Source: Caldilineaceae bacterium (GTDB lineage: Bacteria; Chloroflexota; Anaerolineae; Caldilineales; Caldilineaceae). From it: a DNA stretch of 12,114 nucleotides. Shown here one piece after another: positions 1-7,473 of the stretch (position 1 is its first letter; each line of letters opens with the position of its first letter). Both the position numbers and the translations under genes were made by a program. Location of the stretch: the NCBI GenBank assembly GCA_028819675.1, contig JAPPKT010000129.1, positions 1 through 12,114 of the forward strand, written 5' to 3'. Below the pieces are notes generated by a model, which worked only from the letters and a program-made list of their open reading frames with translations, made no database searches and was not told the origin of the DNA.

Positions 1-2
1 TT

Positions 3-554
3 CCCCTGGACGCCTCGCTGCACGCCGACGCGCTGCAACGGGTATACGAACTGTCACCGGCCTACTGGGAGATGTATCATCTGGCCCAGGCGCCCGCCGG
101 GCAATCGGCGCGCGATCTGGAAGCGATCGAGGCCGAGCCGGGCCGTATGGGGCTGGGGATTGTGGCGGCGAATGAGCCGGGCAACACCGAAGCCGGCGCA
201 CAACTGGTGGGCCTGATCGACTTCCGCCTGCACTGGCCGGACCCCGAAACAGCATATATCGGCATTCTGCTGGTGGCGGAGCCGTTCCAACGTCAGCGCG
301 TGGGCACGAATGCCTGGGCCCTGCTGGAGCCGTGGCTGGCTGCGGAGGGTGGTGTGCGCGAGGCCAAATTGGGCGTCGAGCAGTTCAACCCCGGGGCGCT
401 CCGCTTTTTCCAATCCCTCGGATTTAGTCTGACCGGCGAGGCGCAGCGCATCCGTTCCGGCAAACGCCTGGTGCGTCTGCTGGCGATGGAGAAGCAACTG
501 GGAAGTAGTGACGAAACTGGCTGCAAAAGTGGGAGTGATGATGGGAACGACTGA
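3..554 (+). CDS. GNAT family N-acetyltransferase (5' partial)
   Basis: Probable acetyl-CoA-dependent N-acetyltransferase of the GNAT fold; substrate unknown. The frame is open to the left edge of the window: codons before the first ATG (position 72) read LDASLHADALQRVYELSPAYWE, a usual N-terminal GNAT helix, so the true start lies upstream and the ATG at 72 is internal. The core is visible: a strand AYIGILLVAEPF followed by QRQRVGT, matching the acetyl-CoA loop Q/RxxGxG/A except that the first Gly is Arg. It ends with the NPGALRFFQSLGF segment (motif B) and a short C-terminal strand with RLLAMEKQL. The 3' end overlaps the NUDIX gene, which suggests co-transcription. The family call rests on motif layout; the missing Gly lowers confidence slightly. 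Confidence 0.8.
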   Translation, partial: PLDASLHADALQRVYELSPAYWEMYHLAQAPAGQSARDLEAIEAEPGRMGLGIVAANEPGNTEAGAQLVGLIDFRLHWPDPETAYIGILLVAEPFQRQRVGTNAWALLEPWLAAEGGVREAKLGVEQFNPGALRFFQSLGFSLTGEAQRIRSGKRLVRLLAMEKQLGSSDETGCKSGSDDGND

Positions 555-1248
555 CGGGAGAGTTGTGGAAGCAGGTTCGACGGAGGAGACGATTCTGCGC
601 GTTGCCGGAAAGCTGCGTGCGCTGAGTAACAACGGCCTCCATTTTGCCGACAATCCTTACCAGGTTGAGACTTTCGAGCAGATGTTGGCCCTGTCTGCGG
701 AGTTGACGGCGTTGGTTGATACGCGCCCGCTGGCCGAAATTCAACGCCATTTCTTTGATGATACGCGCTATGTCTCACCATATGTGGTGGTGGATACTGC
801 CGCCTTCGATGACGCCGGCCGCATTCTCCTGATCCAACGCAAGGACAACGGGCGTTGGGCTCTGCCGGGCGGGTGGTGCGAAGTGAACGAGCTGCCGGGA
901 GATGGAGCGGTGCGCGAGGTATGGGAAGAGACCGGCTGCCGGGTTGAACTGAGCGGTTATCTCGGTATTTTCGATAACAATTATCACGGCGGCGGCGGTC
1001 TGCACCATCTCTACTGCCTGCTCTTCGCCGCCCGCCACGTCGAAGGAACGCCAATCGTCACCCGGGAGACGTTGGACGTAGGCTGGTTCACGCCGCAGAA
1101 TTTGCCTTGGGATGCACTGCACGCTGCCCACCCTGCCCGTATCCGCTTCGCCTTCAAGTGGCAAGAAGACCCCTCTCAGCGATCCTTTTACGATCCCCCG
1201 AGTTGGCAGCCGCAGCCGACCTGGCAGCACAAAACACCCCAGGAGTAA
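541..1248 (+). CDS. NUDIX hydrolase with N-terminal Nudix_hydro_N-type domain
   Basis: Hydrolase of nucleoside-diphosphate-X compounds, probably a sugar nucleotide such as ADP-ribose; exact substrate not readable. Residues about 15-70 (ETILRVAGKLRALSNNGLHFADNPY onward, helical) resemble the N-terminal domain found on a NUDIX subgroup. Residues about 80-215 are the catalytic fold. The NUDIX box spans residues 111-133: Gly111, Glu117, then REVWEETGC at 125-133, fitting Gx5Ex7REUxEExGU with Cys as the last residue. The metal-binding glutamates are all present. The start is ambiguous: GTG at 508, ATG at 538 and ATG at 541 are in frame. I chose 541 because GGGAG at 531-535 is then 5 bases away, giving 235 residues and a 14-base overlap with the GNAT gene. 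Starting at 508 adds 11 residues. Confidence 0.92.
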   Translation: MGTTDGRVVEAGSTEETILRVAGKLRALSNNGLHFADNPYQVETFEQMLALSAELTALVDTRPLAEIQRHFFDDTRYVSPYVVVDTAAFDDAGRILLIQRKDNGRWALPGGWCEVNELPGDGAVREVWEETGCRVELSGYLGIFDNNYHGGGGLHHLYCLLFAARHVEGTPIVTRETLDVGWFTPQNLPWDALHAAHPARIRFAFKWQEDPSQRSFYDPPSWQPQPTWQHKTPQE

Positions 1249-1311
1249 GAGTGAAACCTACCTCTGCCTGCTGTCCGTAGACAGATCGTAGACATATTGC
1301 ACAGCAATTCA

Positions 1312-1352
1312 GTCGGGCCGGACTTCGGGGCTTCGACCGTGCCCGGCCCGGC
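1312..1352 (+). terminator. GC-rich hairpin after NUDIX gene, possible terminator
   Basis: CGGGCCGG at 1314-1321 is the exact reverse complement of CCGGCCCG at 1343-1350. The stem extends by a G-U and a G-C pair to 1312/1352, and the loop is about 21 bases. It lies 63 bases after the NUDIX stop codon and before the uvrA promoter, the right place to end the GNAT-NUDIX transcript. There is no T-tract after it, so a canonical intrinsic terminator is not shown. Confidence 0.35.
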
Positions 1353-1482
1353 ATTCTCCACGCACTCCAGTGTATTCGCACGGCCAGTCGACCCGATTTC
1401 CTCTCCAAACGGGCAGAAAAACTGAATGCCCTTGCGCTTTCTCAAGTACCGGAGCATTTTGGTAATATATACTTTCCGTTAA

Positions 1483-1511
1483 TGGACAGTAGCGACCAAA
1501 AGTGGTAACAT
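1483..1511 (+). promoter_or_regulatory. Sigma-70-type promoter of uvrA
   Basis: A -35 box TGGACA at 1483-1488 (5 of 6 bases of TTGACA) is separated by exactly 17 bases from a -10 box TAACAT at 1506-1511 (4 of 6 of TATAAT). Predicted transcription start is near 1518, giving a leader of about 100 bases before the uvrA ATG at 1617. The LexA operator begins about 12 bases after the -10 box, which supports this as the regulated promoter. An AT-rich stretch at 1461-1475 with TATACT is an alternative -10 but has no fitting -35. Confidence 0.65.
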
Positions 1512-1522
1512 AGCTCCGATAG

Positions 1523-1536
1523 CGAACATTTGTTCA
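1523..1536 (+). promoter_or_regulatory. LexA operator (SOS box) upstream of uvrA
   Basis: The sequence CGAACATTTGTTCA contains the perfect inverted repeat GAAC-N4-GTTC at 1524-1535. This is the LexA box type first described in Bacillus and other Gram-positive-like bacteria (consensus CGAACRNRYGTTCG), with one outer base differing. It sits at about +6 to +19 relative to the predicted start site, where bound LexA would block RNA polymerase. The next gene is uvrA, a classic SOS target. Expected regulation: repressed normally, induced by DNA damage, possibly taking the downstream envelope genes with it. Confidence 0.8.
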
Positions 1537-1607
1537 AACTCCCGCACCACCTGGTTATTTGTGGGCGCCGGAATCGGGCGCTTGGCTAACAGGAACAAGA
1601 AACGAAT

Positions 1608-1612
1608 GGAGG
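1608..1612 (+). promoter_or_regulatory. Shine-Dalgarno site of uvrA
   Basis: GGAGG lies 4 bases upstream of the ATG at 1617. Another ATG at 1606 overlaps it but is out of frame with uvrA and reads into a different frame, so the start at 1617 is well supported, also because the protein then begins with the normal UvrA N-terminus ([17 protein letters not shown]). Confidence 0.8.
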
Positions 1613-1616
1613 CTGC

Positions 1617-4571
1617 ATGGCGCTTGACAAGCTGATCATACGCGGCGCACGCGAACACAATCTGCGCAACGTGGATCTGGAGATCCCGCGCGATAAGCTG
1701 GTGGTGATCACTGGGTTGAGCGGCAGCGGCAAAAGCAGCCTGGCCTTCGATACCATCTACGCCGAAGGGCAACGCCGCTACGTCGAGTCTCTTTCCTCCT
1801 ATGCGCGCCAGTTCCTCGGTTTGATGGAAAAGCCGGACGTCGATCAGATCGAAGGACTCAGCCCCGCGATTTCAATCGACCAGAAGGGCGCCGGGCGCAA
1901 TCCCCGCTCAACCGTCGGCACCGTCACCGAAGTCTACGACTACCTGCGCCTCCTTTATGCACGCGTCGGCCAGCCCCACTGCCCCGAGTGCGGCGACCCG
2001 ATCACCCAGCAGACGCCGCAGCAGATCGTCAACTCAATTCTGGACATGGAGGAGGGCGCCCGCCTGCTGATCCTGGCCCCGATCATCAAGGATCGCAAAG
2101 GCGAGCACAAAGGCGTCTTCGACGATCTGCAGTCGCAGGGTTATGTGCGTGTACGCGTGAACGGCGAACTGTTCGAGGTCGGCGAAGCACCGGAGCTGGA
2201 CCGCTACAAGATGCATACCATTGAAGCGGTAATCGACCGCATCATCGTGCGGGCAGAGCGGTCCGACCCGGACGACCCCGGAAGCGTGCTGCCGGGCACC
2301 GACCGCACGCGGCTCACCGACTCGGTGGAGACGGCGCTCAAGTTGGGCGAGGGCTCAGTGATCGTTTCCGAAGTGAAGCGCGTTCCGGTCGATGGCAACG
2401 GCAGCCTGCGCGAGGTCGCGACCGACCGGGTCTTCAGCGAGCATTTCGCCTGTATGCGCTGCGGTCTCAGTTTTACCGAGATCGAGCCGCGCACCTTCAG
2501 CTTCAACAGCCCGCACGGGGCCTGTACATCCTGCGACGGGCTGGGCGTACAAAAGGAGTTTGACCCCGACCTGATTCTGGACGGTGATCTCAGTATTGCC
2601 GAGGGGGCCGTGCGCCCCTGGCAAGGGGCGAATTCCGGCAACGGTGACGAGGGCTACTACAAGCAGTTGCTGCGTTCGGTATGCAACCAGTTCTCGATTC
2701 CCCGCACCGCACCGGTAAAAGAACTGAGCAGCAAGCAGCGGGACATAATCCTGTACGGACCGCCGGGACGGGAAAAGGTACAGGTGCACTACCGCAACGC
2801 CCGCGGCTACGAGCGCAATTACGAGACGCAGTACGCAGGCGTACTTCCCAACCTGCAGCGGCGCTTCCGGGAGACCGACAGCGATTGGATCCGCAGTAAG
2901 TTGGAAGAATACATGGGCATCAACCCCTGCCCCGAATGCGAAGGACGGCGCCTGCGGCCAATGGCGCTGGCGGTAACGGTTGCCGACAAGAGCATCCATG
3001 ATATTACGGCGATGTCGGTCAACGATTCGCTGACCTGGGTGCAGGCAGCCGCGGGGCGCAACGGCACCGAGCCGCTCTTCTCCCCTCGCCAGCTCGCGAT
3101 CGGCGGCCAGGTGTTGAGAGAGATCGAGGCGCGGTTGGAGTTCATGGTGAATGTAGGACTCGACTATCTGACCCTCAACCGCACCGCCGTATCCCTGTCC
3201 GGCGGCGAGTCGCAGCGGATCCGGCTGGCTACGCAGATCGGCAGCCAGTTGATGGGTGTTCTCTACATTCTGGATGAGCCAAGTATCGGTCTGCACCAGC
3301 GAGACAATGTTCGGCTGATCAACACCTTGAAGGGGATGCGGGATCTGGGAAACACCGTGCTTGTGGTCGAGCATGACGAGGAAACAATTCGTGCGGCCGA
3401 CTGGGTGGTTGATATGGGGCCGGGCGCCGGTGAACACGGCGGCGAGGTAGTCGTTTCAGCGCTGCTCGATTCCTTCGTTGAACACCGGGAAAGTCTTACC
3501 GCCCAGTTCATTCGCGGCGAGCGGCTGATTGAAGTGCCGATGGAGCGGCGCGAAGGCAACGGGGAGTATCTGCATGTACGCGGCGCCACCGAGAACAATC
3601 TCAAAAGGGTTGACGTACGCTTCCCGCTGGGCCGGCTGGTCGCGGTGACCGGTGTGAGCGGCAGCGGCAAATCCAGCCTGGTCGTAGAGGTGCTCTACAA
3701 ACGGCTGGCGCAGAGCTTCTACCGGGCCAAGGCGCGCCCTGGCAGCTGCGAGAGAATTGAGGGTATCGAGCATCTGGATAAGGTGATCGAGATCGACCAG
3801 AGCCCGATCGGGCGAACGCCGCGCAGCAACCCCGCCACCTATGTGGGACTGTTTACACCAATGCGTGAGCTGTTCGCCAGCATCCCCGAGGCGAAAGCCC
3901 GCGGATACAAGGCGGGACGCTTCAGTTTTAACGTAAAGGGCGGCCGCTGCGAGGCCTGTCGCGGCGACGGCATTATCAGGATCGAGATGCAGTTTCTGCC
4001 CGACGTCTACGTCTCCTGCGAAGAGTGCCACGGTGACCGCTACAACCGCGAAACCCTCGATATCCGTTTCCGCGGCAAATCGATTTCCGATGTGCTGGAT
4101 ATGACCGTCGAAGAGGCACTGGACTTCTTCCAGAACATCCCCCGCATACGCTCCCGCTTGCAAACGCTGATGGCTGTCGGGCTGGGTTATATCCGCCTGG
4201 GACAGCCGGCAACCACCCTTTCCGGTGGTGAAGCGCAACGAATCAAACTGAGCAAAGAGTTAAGCCGGCGCGACACCGGCAACACCTTCTATATCCTGGA
4301 TGAGCCGACGACCGGTCTGCATTTCGAGGATGTGCGCAAACTTCTCGGTGTTCTGCACGAACTGGCGGACCGGGGCAACACCGTACTGGTCATTGAGCAC
4401 AATCTGGATGTTATAAAAAACTGCGACTGGGTGATCGACATGGGGCCGGAAGGTGGGGGCAAGGGCGGCTTCGTAGTGGCTGAGGGCACCCCGGAACAGG
4501 TCGCGACGGTCGAGAAGAGTTACACAGGACAGTTCCTGCAAGGCTGCCTGAGGGAGGTGGTCAGTGCCTAG
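1617..4571 (+). CDS. uvrA: Excinuclease ABC subunit A (UvrA)
   Basis: Damage-recognition ATPase of nucleotide excision repair; the UvrA dimer scans DNA with UvrB and loads UvrB at lesions, after which UvrC cuts. At 984 residues it is slightly longer than the usual ~940-950. Both ABC modules are intact. First Walker A GLSGSGKS is at 33-40; signature LSGGESQR from 527, with Walker B ILDEPS and its Asp at 553. Second Walker A GVSGSGKS starts at 679; signature LSGGEAQR from 868, with ILDEPTTGL and Asp 895. Zinc modules: CxxC at 279/282 and 303/306 within the signature-I insertion, and CEAC...CEEC at 778/781 and 801/804, the C-terminal zinc finger needed for damage discrimination. It is preceded by a promoter with a LexA box and overlaps the next gene by 8 bases, so it appears to head an operon. 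Identity is not in doubt. Confidence 0.99.
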   Translation: MALDKLIIRGAREHNLRNVDLEIPRDKLVVITGLSGSGKSSLAFDTIYAEGQRRYVESLSSYARQFLGLMEKPDVDQIEGLSPAISIDQKGAGRNPRSTVGTVTEVYDYLRLLYARVGQPHCPECGDPITQQTPQQIVNSILDMEEGARLLILAPIIKDRKGEHKGVFDDLQSQGYVRVRVNGELFEVGEAPELDRYKMHTIEAVIDRIIVRAERSDPDDPGSVLPGTDRTRLTDSVETALKLGEGSVIVSEVKRVPVDGNGSLREVATDRVFSEHFACMRCGLSFTEIEPRTFSFNSPHGACTSCDGLGVQKEFDPDLILDGDLSIAEGAVRPWQGANSGNGDEGYYKQLLRSVCNQFSIPRTAPVKELSSKQRDIILYGPPGREKVQVHYRNARGYERNYETQYAGVLPNLQRRFRETDSDWIRSKLEEYMGINPCPECEGRRLRPMALAVTVADKSIHDITAMSVNDSLTWVQAAAGRNGTEPLFSPRQLAIGGQVLREIEARLEFMVNVGLDYLTLNRTAVSLSGGESQRIRLATQIGSQLMGVLYILDEPSIGLHQRDNVRLINTLKGMRDLGNTVLVVEHDEETIRAADWVVDMGPGAGEHGGEVVVSALLDSFVEHRESLTAQFIRGERLIEVPMERREGNGEYLHVRGATENNLKRVDVRFPLGRLVAVTGVSGSGKSSLVVEVLYKRLAQSFYRAKARPGSCERIEGIEHLDKVIEIDQSPIGRTPRSNPATYVGLFTPMRELFASIPEAKARGYKAGRFSFNVKGGRCEACRGDGIIRIEMQFLPDVYVSCEECHGDRYNRETLDIRFRGKSISDVLDMTVEEALDFFQNIPRIRSRLQTLMAVGLGYIRLGQPATTLSGGEAQRIKLSKELSRRDTGNTFYILDEPTTGLHFEDVRKLLGVLHELADRGNTVLVIEHNLDVIKNCDWVIDMGPEGGGKGGFVVAEGTPEQVATVEKSYTGQFLQGCLREVVSA
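4552..4557 (+). promoter_or_regulatory. Shine-Dalgarno site for lipoprotein gene, inside uvrA
   Basis: GGGAGG is 6 bases before the GTG at 4564 and lies within the last codons of uvrA. It supports GTG 4564 as the start of the next gene, and, with the 8-base overlap, translational coupling to uvrA. Confidence 0.7.
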
Positions 4572-5502
4572 CAGCTGCAGACTAGTCCCTGCGCTGGTTA
4601 CAGCCGGCAGCTTTTTGGAAGAGGGAGCAAGGCGCATACGGGGGGGTTCCCGTCTGTTCCTGCTTGCATCAGTTTGCATGGTGCTTGTTCTAGCAGGCTG
4701 CGTACCCATCCAACCCGAATCGCCGCCCGCCAGCGGACAACTGCCGGCTTCGTCAGCGCAAAGTAAGCCACAGGCCACTGTAGAGCCGGCTGCTGCCGAT
4801 ATTCCGGGTCCGACGGCCACCGCCGCGTCTGAACCACCTCCGCCCCTGCCCGCCGCCGAGCCGGACCCACCTCCACCGCCGGGCTTTGCTACCCAGCCAC
4901 TGTTTACCTCCACCGAATGGCAGACATATATCGATGAGACACGCGGGCTTTCAATTTCCTATCCACCAGGATGGATTTTTGTCGATCCGACGAAGAAAGA
5001 GTTGACGGAGTTCATGGAGGAGTTGGGCGACAAGGCCAACACCGACGAGATCAGGGAGCTGTTGGCAACCTCCGTTCAGGCGGTACAGCAGAATGATCTG
5101 TTCGTCGGTTTGGGCTTCCAATACATTTTAGATAGTTCCCGCGACACCAGGTTTGTCAACAACATTAACGCCATCTACTTCCACACTGAAGGACTGTTTC
5201 TGCAACTGATAGCCCAAATGATCGCTGCCCAGTTGGACAGCATGGAAGGATTCCAGGTGGACAGCGCCGATGTGGTCGCCGGTCTGCGGCCCGGGGGCGC
5301 GGAGGTAGCATCGGTCCGTTACCGCTCACAGGGCGCCCTTTTCGATCAGCCGGATATGGAGATCATTGGCTGGCAGGTGGGCGTGCTTTCGCCGGATGCA
5401 GACAGGATAGTCATCCTTACCTTCAGTATCCGCAGCGAAGACTTCCCGGAGTTGGAGCCGCTGCTGGCTGAGATGGTGCAGCGGGTGCAGTGGTCCGATT
5501 GA
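4564..5502 (+). CDS. Putative lipoprotein with one A domain (PsbP/Mog1-like), unknown function
   Basis: Predicted exported lipoprotein of 312 residues. A basic stretch (RRIRGGSR, 23-30) is followed by a hydrophobic segment and the lipobox VLAGC with Cys46, so signal peptidase II cleavage and membrane anchoring are expected. The N-terminus before the hydrophobic core is unusually long (about 30 residues), but the GTG start has a strong Shine-Dalgarno site. Residues 47-113 form a Pro/Ala/Ser-rich linker that would hold the domain off the membrane. Residues about 114-311 are one globular domain: [10 protein letters not shown] near its start, [21 protein letters not shown], then [10 protein letters not shown] and a closing [13 protein letters not shown]. 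The layout resembles the Mog1/PsbP-type alpha-beta fold, but that is a guess from pattern only. No catalytic motif is evident. The same domain recurs in both downstream proteins, so these are paralogues. It overlaps uvrA by 8 bases, suggesting co-expression. Confidence 0.85.
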   Translation: MPSSCRLVPALVTAGSFLEEGARRIRGGSRLFLLASVCMVLVLAGCVPIQPESPPASGQLPASSAQSKPQATVEPAAADIPGPTATAASEPPPPLPAAEPDPPPPPGFATQPLFTSTEWQTYIDETRGLSISYPPGWIFVDPTKKELTEFMEELGDKANTDEIRELLATSVQAVQQNDLFVGLGFQYILDSSRDTRFVNNINAIYFHTEGLFLQLIAQMIAAQLDSMEGFQVDSADVVAGLRPGGAEVASVRYRSQGALFDQPDMEIIGWQVGVLSPDADRIVILTFSIRSEDFPELEPLLAEMVQRVQWSD

Positions 5503-5504
5503 AC

Positions 5505-5538
5505 CGCGGCCGGTGGAACTGTTTTTCCACCAACCGCG
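5505..5538 (+). repeat. Intergenic hairpin between lipoprotein gene and SH3 protein gene
   Basis: Left arm CGCGG-CC-GGTGGAA (5505-5518) pairs with TTCCACC-AA-CCGCG (5525-5538): two stems of 5 and 7 base pairs around a 2x2 internal loop, with a 6-base loop. No T-tract follows, so it is not a plain terminator. It may modulate RNA stability or read-through inside the operon. It also contains the in-frame GTG at 5513, making that codon an unlikely start. Confidence 0.5.
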
Positions 5539-5569
5539 CTGCACGGATCACTGGGGACAGCAAGCGCAT

Positions 5570-7405
5570 ATGCGGGCAATTTTGTATCTGTTGCCATTAA
5601 GCCTTTTCTGCCTTGGCTGGTTCACTCAATCGGCCCCCGACTTCACGCTGTTCACCGGCACAACAATCCTTCGTGGCAGTGCCCCTTCCGTAGGCTCTCG
5701 CGGGCGAGAAATCCCTGACAATCTCGACGGAACATCCGGCGGTTTCAGGCGCGTTTCGCAGTTCCCCTCCTCTCAATCCCCTTCCGCTACGGCTACACCT
5801 GTTACCGGCGAAATTGCCGTGAAAGACGCCCCGTCTGCGACGGATTCCGAGGCGGTTGAGTTTTCGACAGACTGGCAGGCTTTCGAAGACTTAACCAACA
5901 ATCTGACGATCCATTACCCCCGGGGATGGCACTTCTTCGACGGTACGCAGACGGAAGCTCTACAGCAGGAAATGGCAGCGTTGGGCAGAGCGGAAATCGT
6001 GAAACTGCTGATTGAGCTGCAGTCGACTGTGCAGCCGAGTTCCTTCATTGGCGCTGGCTTCGCCTTCCCGCCGGATCCTCCTGATCTGCTGCATGCCAAT
6101 AGCGTCACTGTGGAACTACTCCCCGCAAGAGGCCTTGCGCTATACGAGTTCGGGCAAGGCGCTGCTGCCGCATTAGACAGGAAAATCGGGATCGATGTGG
6201 ACAGTTTTGATCTGGTCACCAGGTTGCGACCCAACAGGGAAGAGGCAGTTTCGGTCCGATTCCGCGGCGCTGTACCTGTCCCGACAACCTCCCAATCCAT
6301 TCTGACCGGCACCCGAACAGCCGGCTGGCAGGTTTTTCTGCTCTCGCCGGATGCCGAGTACCTGCTCGTGCTGACCTTTTCCGTTCTTGGCGAGATGTTC
6401 GAGGAGTTGGAGCCGCTGCTTTCAGAGATGGTACGGCGCGTGCAGTGGGCAGGCGACCACGGTGGGACAGATCCTGGGTTCGGTCCGGCGACAATTTCGA
6501 GTCGGACGATGTACGTCCACAACGAACCCGCCCCATACAGTCCCATAATAGGCAAGATTGACGCGGGGAAGCAGTTTTCGATTCTGGAGCGTGACTTTAC
6601 GGGAAACTGGTGGCGGATCAGCTATGGCGGTCAGCCCGGTTGGGTCTCAGATCCTCTCGCGGCGGCTGATATCCCCGACGTACCGGTATCCGTTCCTGTG
6701 GCGATGATCGACCGGCGCGTCAATGTGCGCAGCGGCCCTGGCGCCAGTAACCCCGTAATCGGCGTGGCGGTAGCCGGCCAGCAGTATCTGATCACGGGCA
6801 GAAACCAGGCGGGCGACTGGTGGCAGATCGACAAGAATGGCCAGACCGGATGGGTTTTCGGCGAGTTGGTCACACCAGTTGCCGTGGGCGGCGTGCAGGT
6901 GGCCGTCGTCAGAATCCTCGCCCCGCCTTTACTGCCGGTGACTGAGGCGGCGATGATGGTCAACCGGCCAGCGAACCTGCGAGCAGGGCCGGACAACAGC
7001 TACCCTATCGTCGGCGAAGTTGTACCTGGACGCCAATATCAGATTACTGGCAGGAATATGGCCGGCGACTGGTGGCGGATCGACGACGACGGCCGGCCCG
7101 GATGGGTATATGACGACCTGGTTGAGCTGGTCAAAGCAGGAAGCGTCCAGATCGTGGCCAGATTTCCCCTTCCTCCTCTGCTGCCGGCCGCGCAGGCAGT
7201 GTTGACTTTCAGCCGCCGCATGAACGTCTACGGCGGTCCTGGCGGTCGCTTCCCTGTCATCGACACCACCGAACCTGGCTATCAGTATCCGATCACCGGC
7301 AGGAATGTGGTGGGAAGCTGGTGGCAGATCGACTATCACGGCCAGCCCGGATGGGTCTTCGGGCAATTCGTGGATACAGTCGAGCAGACGGAAGAGGCTC
7401 AATAG
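5570..7405 (+). CDS. Secreted protein: A domain plus four bacterial SH3 domains
   Basis: Exported protein of 611 residues, probably cell-wall associated; molecular function unknown. The start at ATG 5570 gives a clean signal peptide (MRAILYLLPLSLFCLGWFTQSA, cleavage likely near TQSA). The in-frame GTG at 5513 would add 19 polar residues before it and lies in a hairpin. A Ser/Thr/Pro-rich linker reaches about residue 97. One A domain spans about 98-293 (LTIHYPRGW, TRLRPNREEAVSVRFR, GWQVFLLSPD, EPLLSEMVRRVQW), paralogous to the preceding lipoprotein. Four SH3b domains follow at about 312-362, 382-433, 466-518 and 549-600, each with NVRxGPG-like, GxxYxITGRN, GxWWxI and GWV motifs. The first is degenerate (HNEP in place of the GPG turn). 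Bacterial SH3 domains commonly bind peptidoglycan peptides, so wall binding is inferred. No peptidase, amidase or other enzyme domain is present. A 67-base gap separates it from the upstream gene. Confidence 0.87.
   Translation: MRAILYLLPLSLFCLGWFTQSAPDFTLFTGTTILRGSAPSVGSRGREIPDNLDGTSGGFRRVSQFPSSQSPSATATPVTGEIAVKDAPSATDSEAVEFSTDWQAFEDLTNNLTIHYPRGWHFFDGTQTEALQQEMAALGRAEIVKLLIELQSTVQPSSFIGAGFAFPPDPPDLLHANSVTVELLPARGLALYEFGQGAAAALDRKIGIDVDSFDLVTRLRPNREEAVSVRFRGAVPVPTTSQSILTGTRTAGWQVFLLSPDAEYLLVLTFSVLGEMFEELEPLLSEMVRRVQWAGDHGGTDPGFGPATISSRTMYVHNEPAPYSPIIGKIDAGKQFSILERDFTGNWWRISYGGQPGWVSDPLAAADIPDVPVSVPVAMIDRRVNVRSGPGASNPVIGVAVAGQQYLITGRNQAGDWWQIDKNGQTGWVFGELVTPVAVGGVQVAVVRILAPPLLPVTEAAMMVNRPANLRAGPDNSYPIVGEVVPGRQYQITGRNMAGDWWRIDDDGRPGWVYDDLVELVKAGSVQIVARFPLPPLLPAAQAVLTFSRRMNVYGGPGGRFPVIDTTEPGYQYPITGRNVVGSWWQIDYHGQPGWVFGQFVDTVEQTEEAQ
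6713..7369 (+). repeat. Tandem SH3b repeats with related linkers (three units of ~84 residues)
   Basis: SH3 domains 2, 3 and 4 of the secreted protein begin at residues 382, 466 and 549, a period of 84 and 83 residues. The linkers are also repeated: VGGVQVAVV...APPLLPVTEA between domains 2 and 3, and AGSVQIVAR...LPPLLPAAQA between 3 and 4. The duplicated unit is therefore SH3 plus a PPLLP linker, not the SH3 domain alone. The cores share ITGRN, WWxID and PGWVF/TGWVF blocks. Confidence 0.8.
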
Positions 7406-7473
7406 TCGCCAGGTATTCTTCCGAATTGCTATGACCGCTGGTCCATGATCGCTTTGCAAAGAGTGCTTCAATA

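Noticed and set aside
293..1054. 253-codon minus-strand frame across GNAT and NUDIX genes
   Set aside because: Arg/Pro/Ser-rich low-complexity translation spanning two real genes on the other strand; no domain features.
1461..1475. AT-rich TAATATATACT as the uvrA -10 region
   Set aside because: No -35 at 16-18 bases upstream. The promoter at 1483-1511 has correct spacing and is linked to the LexA site.
2355..3437. 360-codon open frame on the minus strand inside uvrA
   Set aside because: It lies fully opposite uvrA, whose plus-strand protein has all family motifs. Its translation has no recognisable domain; it is a by-product of GC-rich codon use.
3456..4238. 260-codon open frame on the minus strand inside uvrA
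   Set aside because: Opposite the second ABC module of uvrA, with no motif of its own; a shadow frame.
5513..5569. GTG at 5513 as start of the SH3-domain protein
   Set aside because: It would place 19 polar residues before a complete signal peptide, and the codon is inside a hairpin. The ATG at 5570 fits better.
7406..7473. Possible separate promoter for the large secreted protein (TTGCTA at 7426-7431)
   Set aside because: No -10-like sequence at the expected distance (7449-7454 reads TCGCTT), so co-transcription is the simpler reading.
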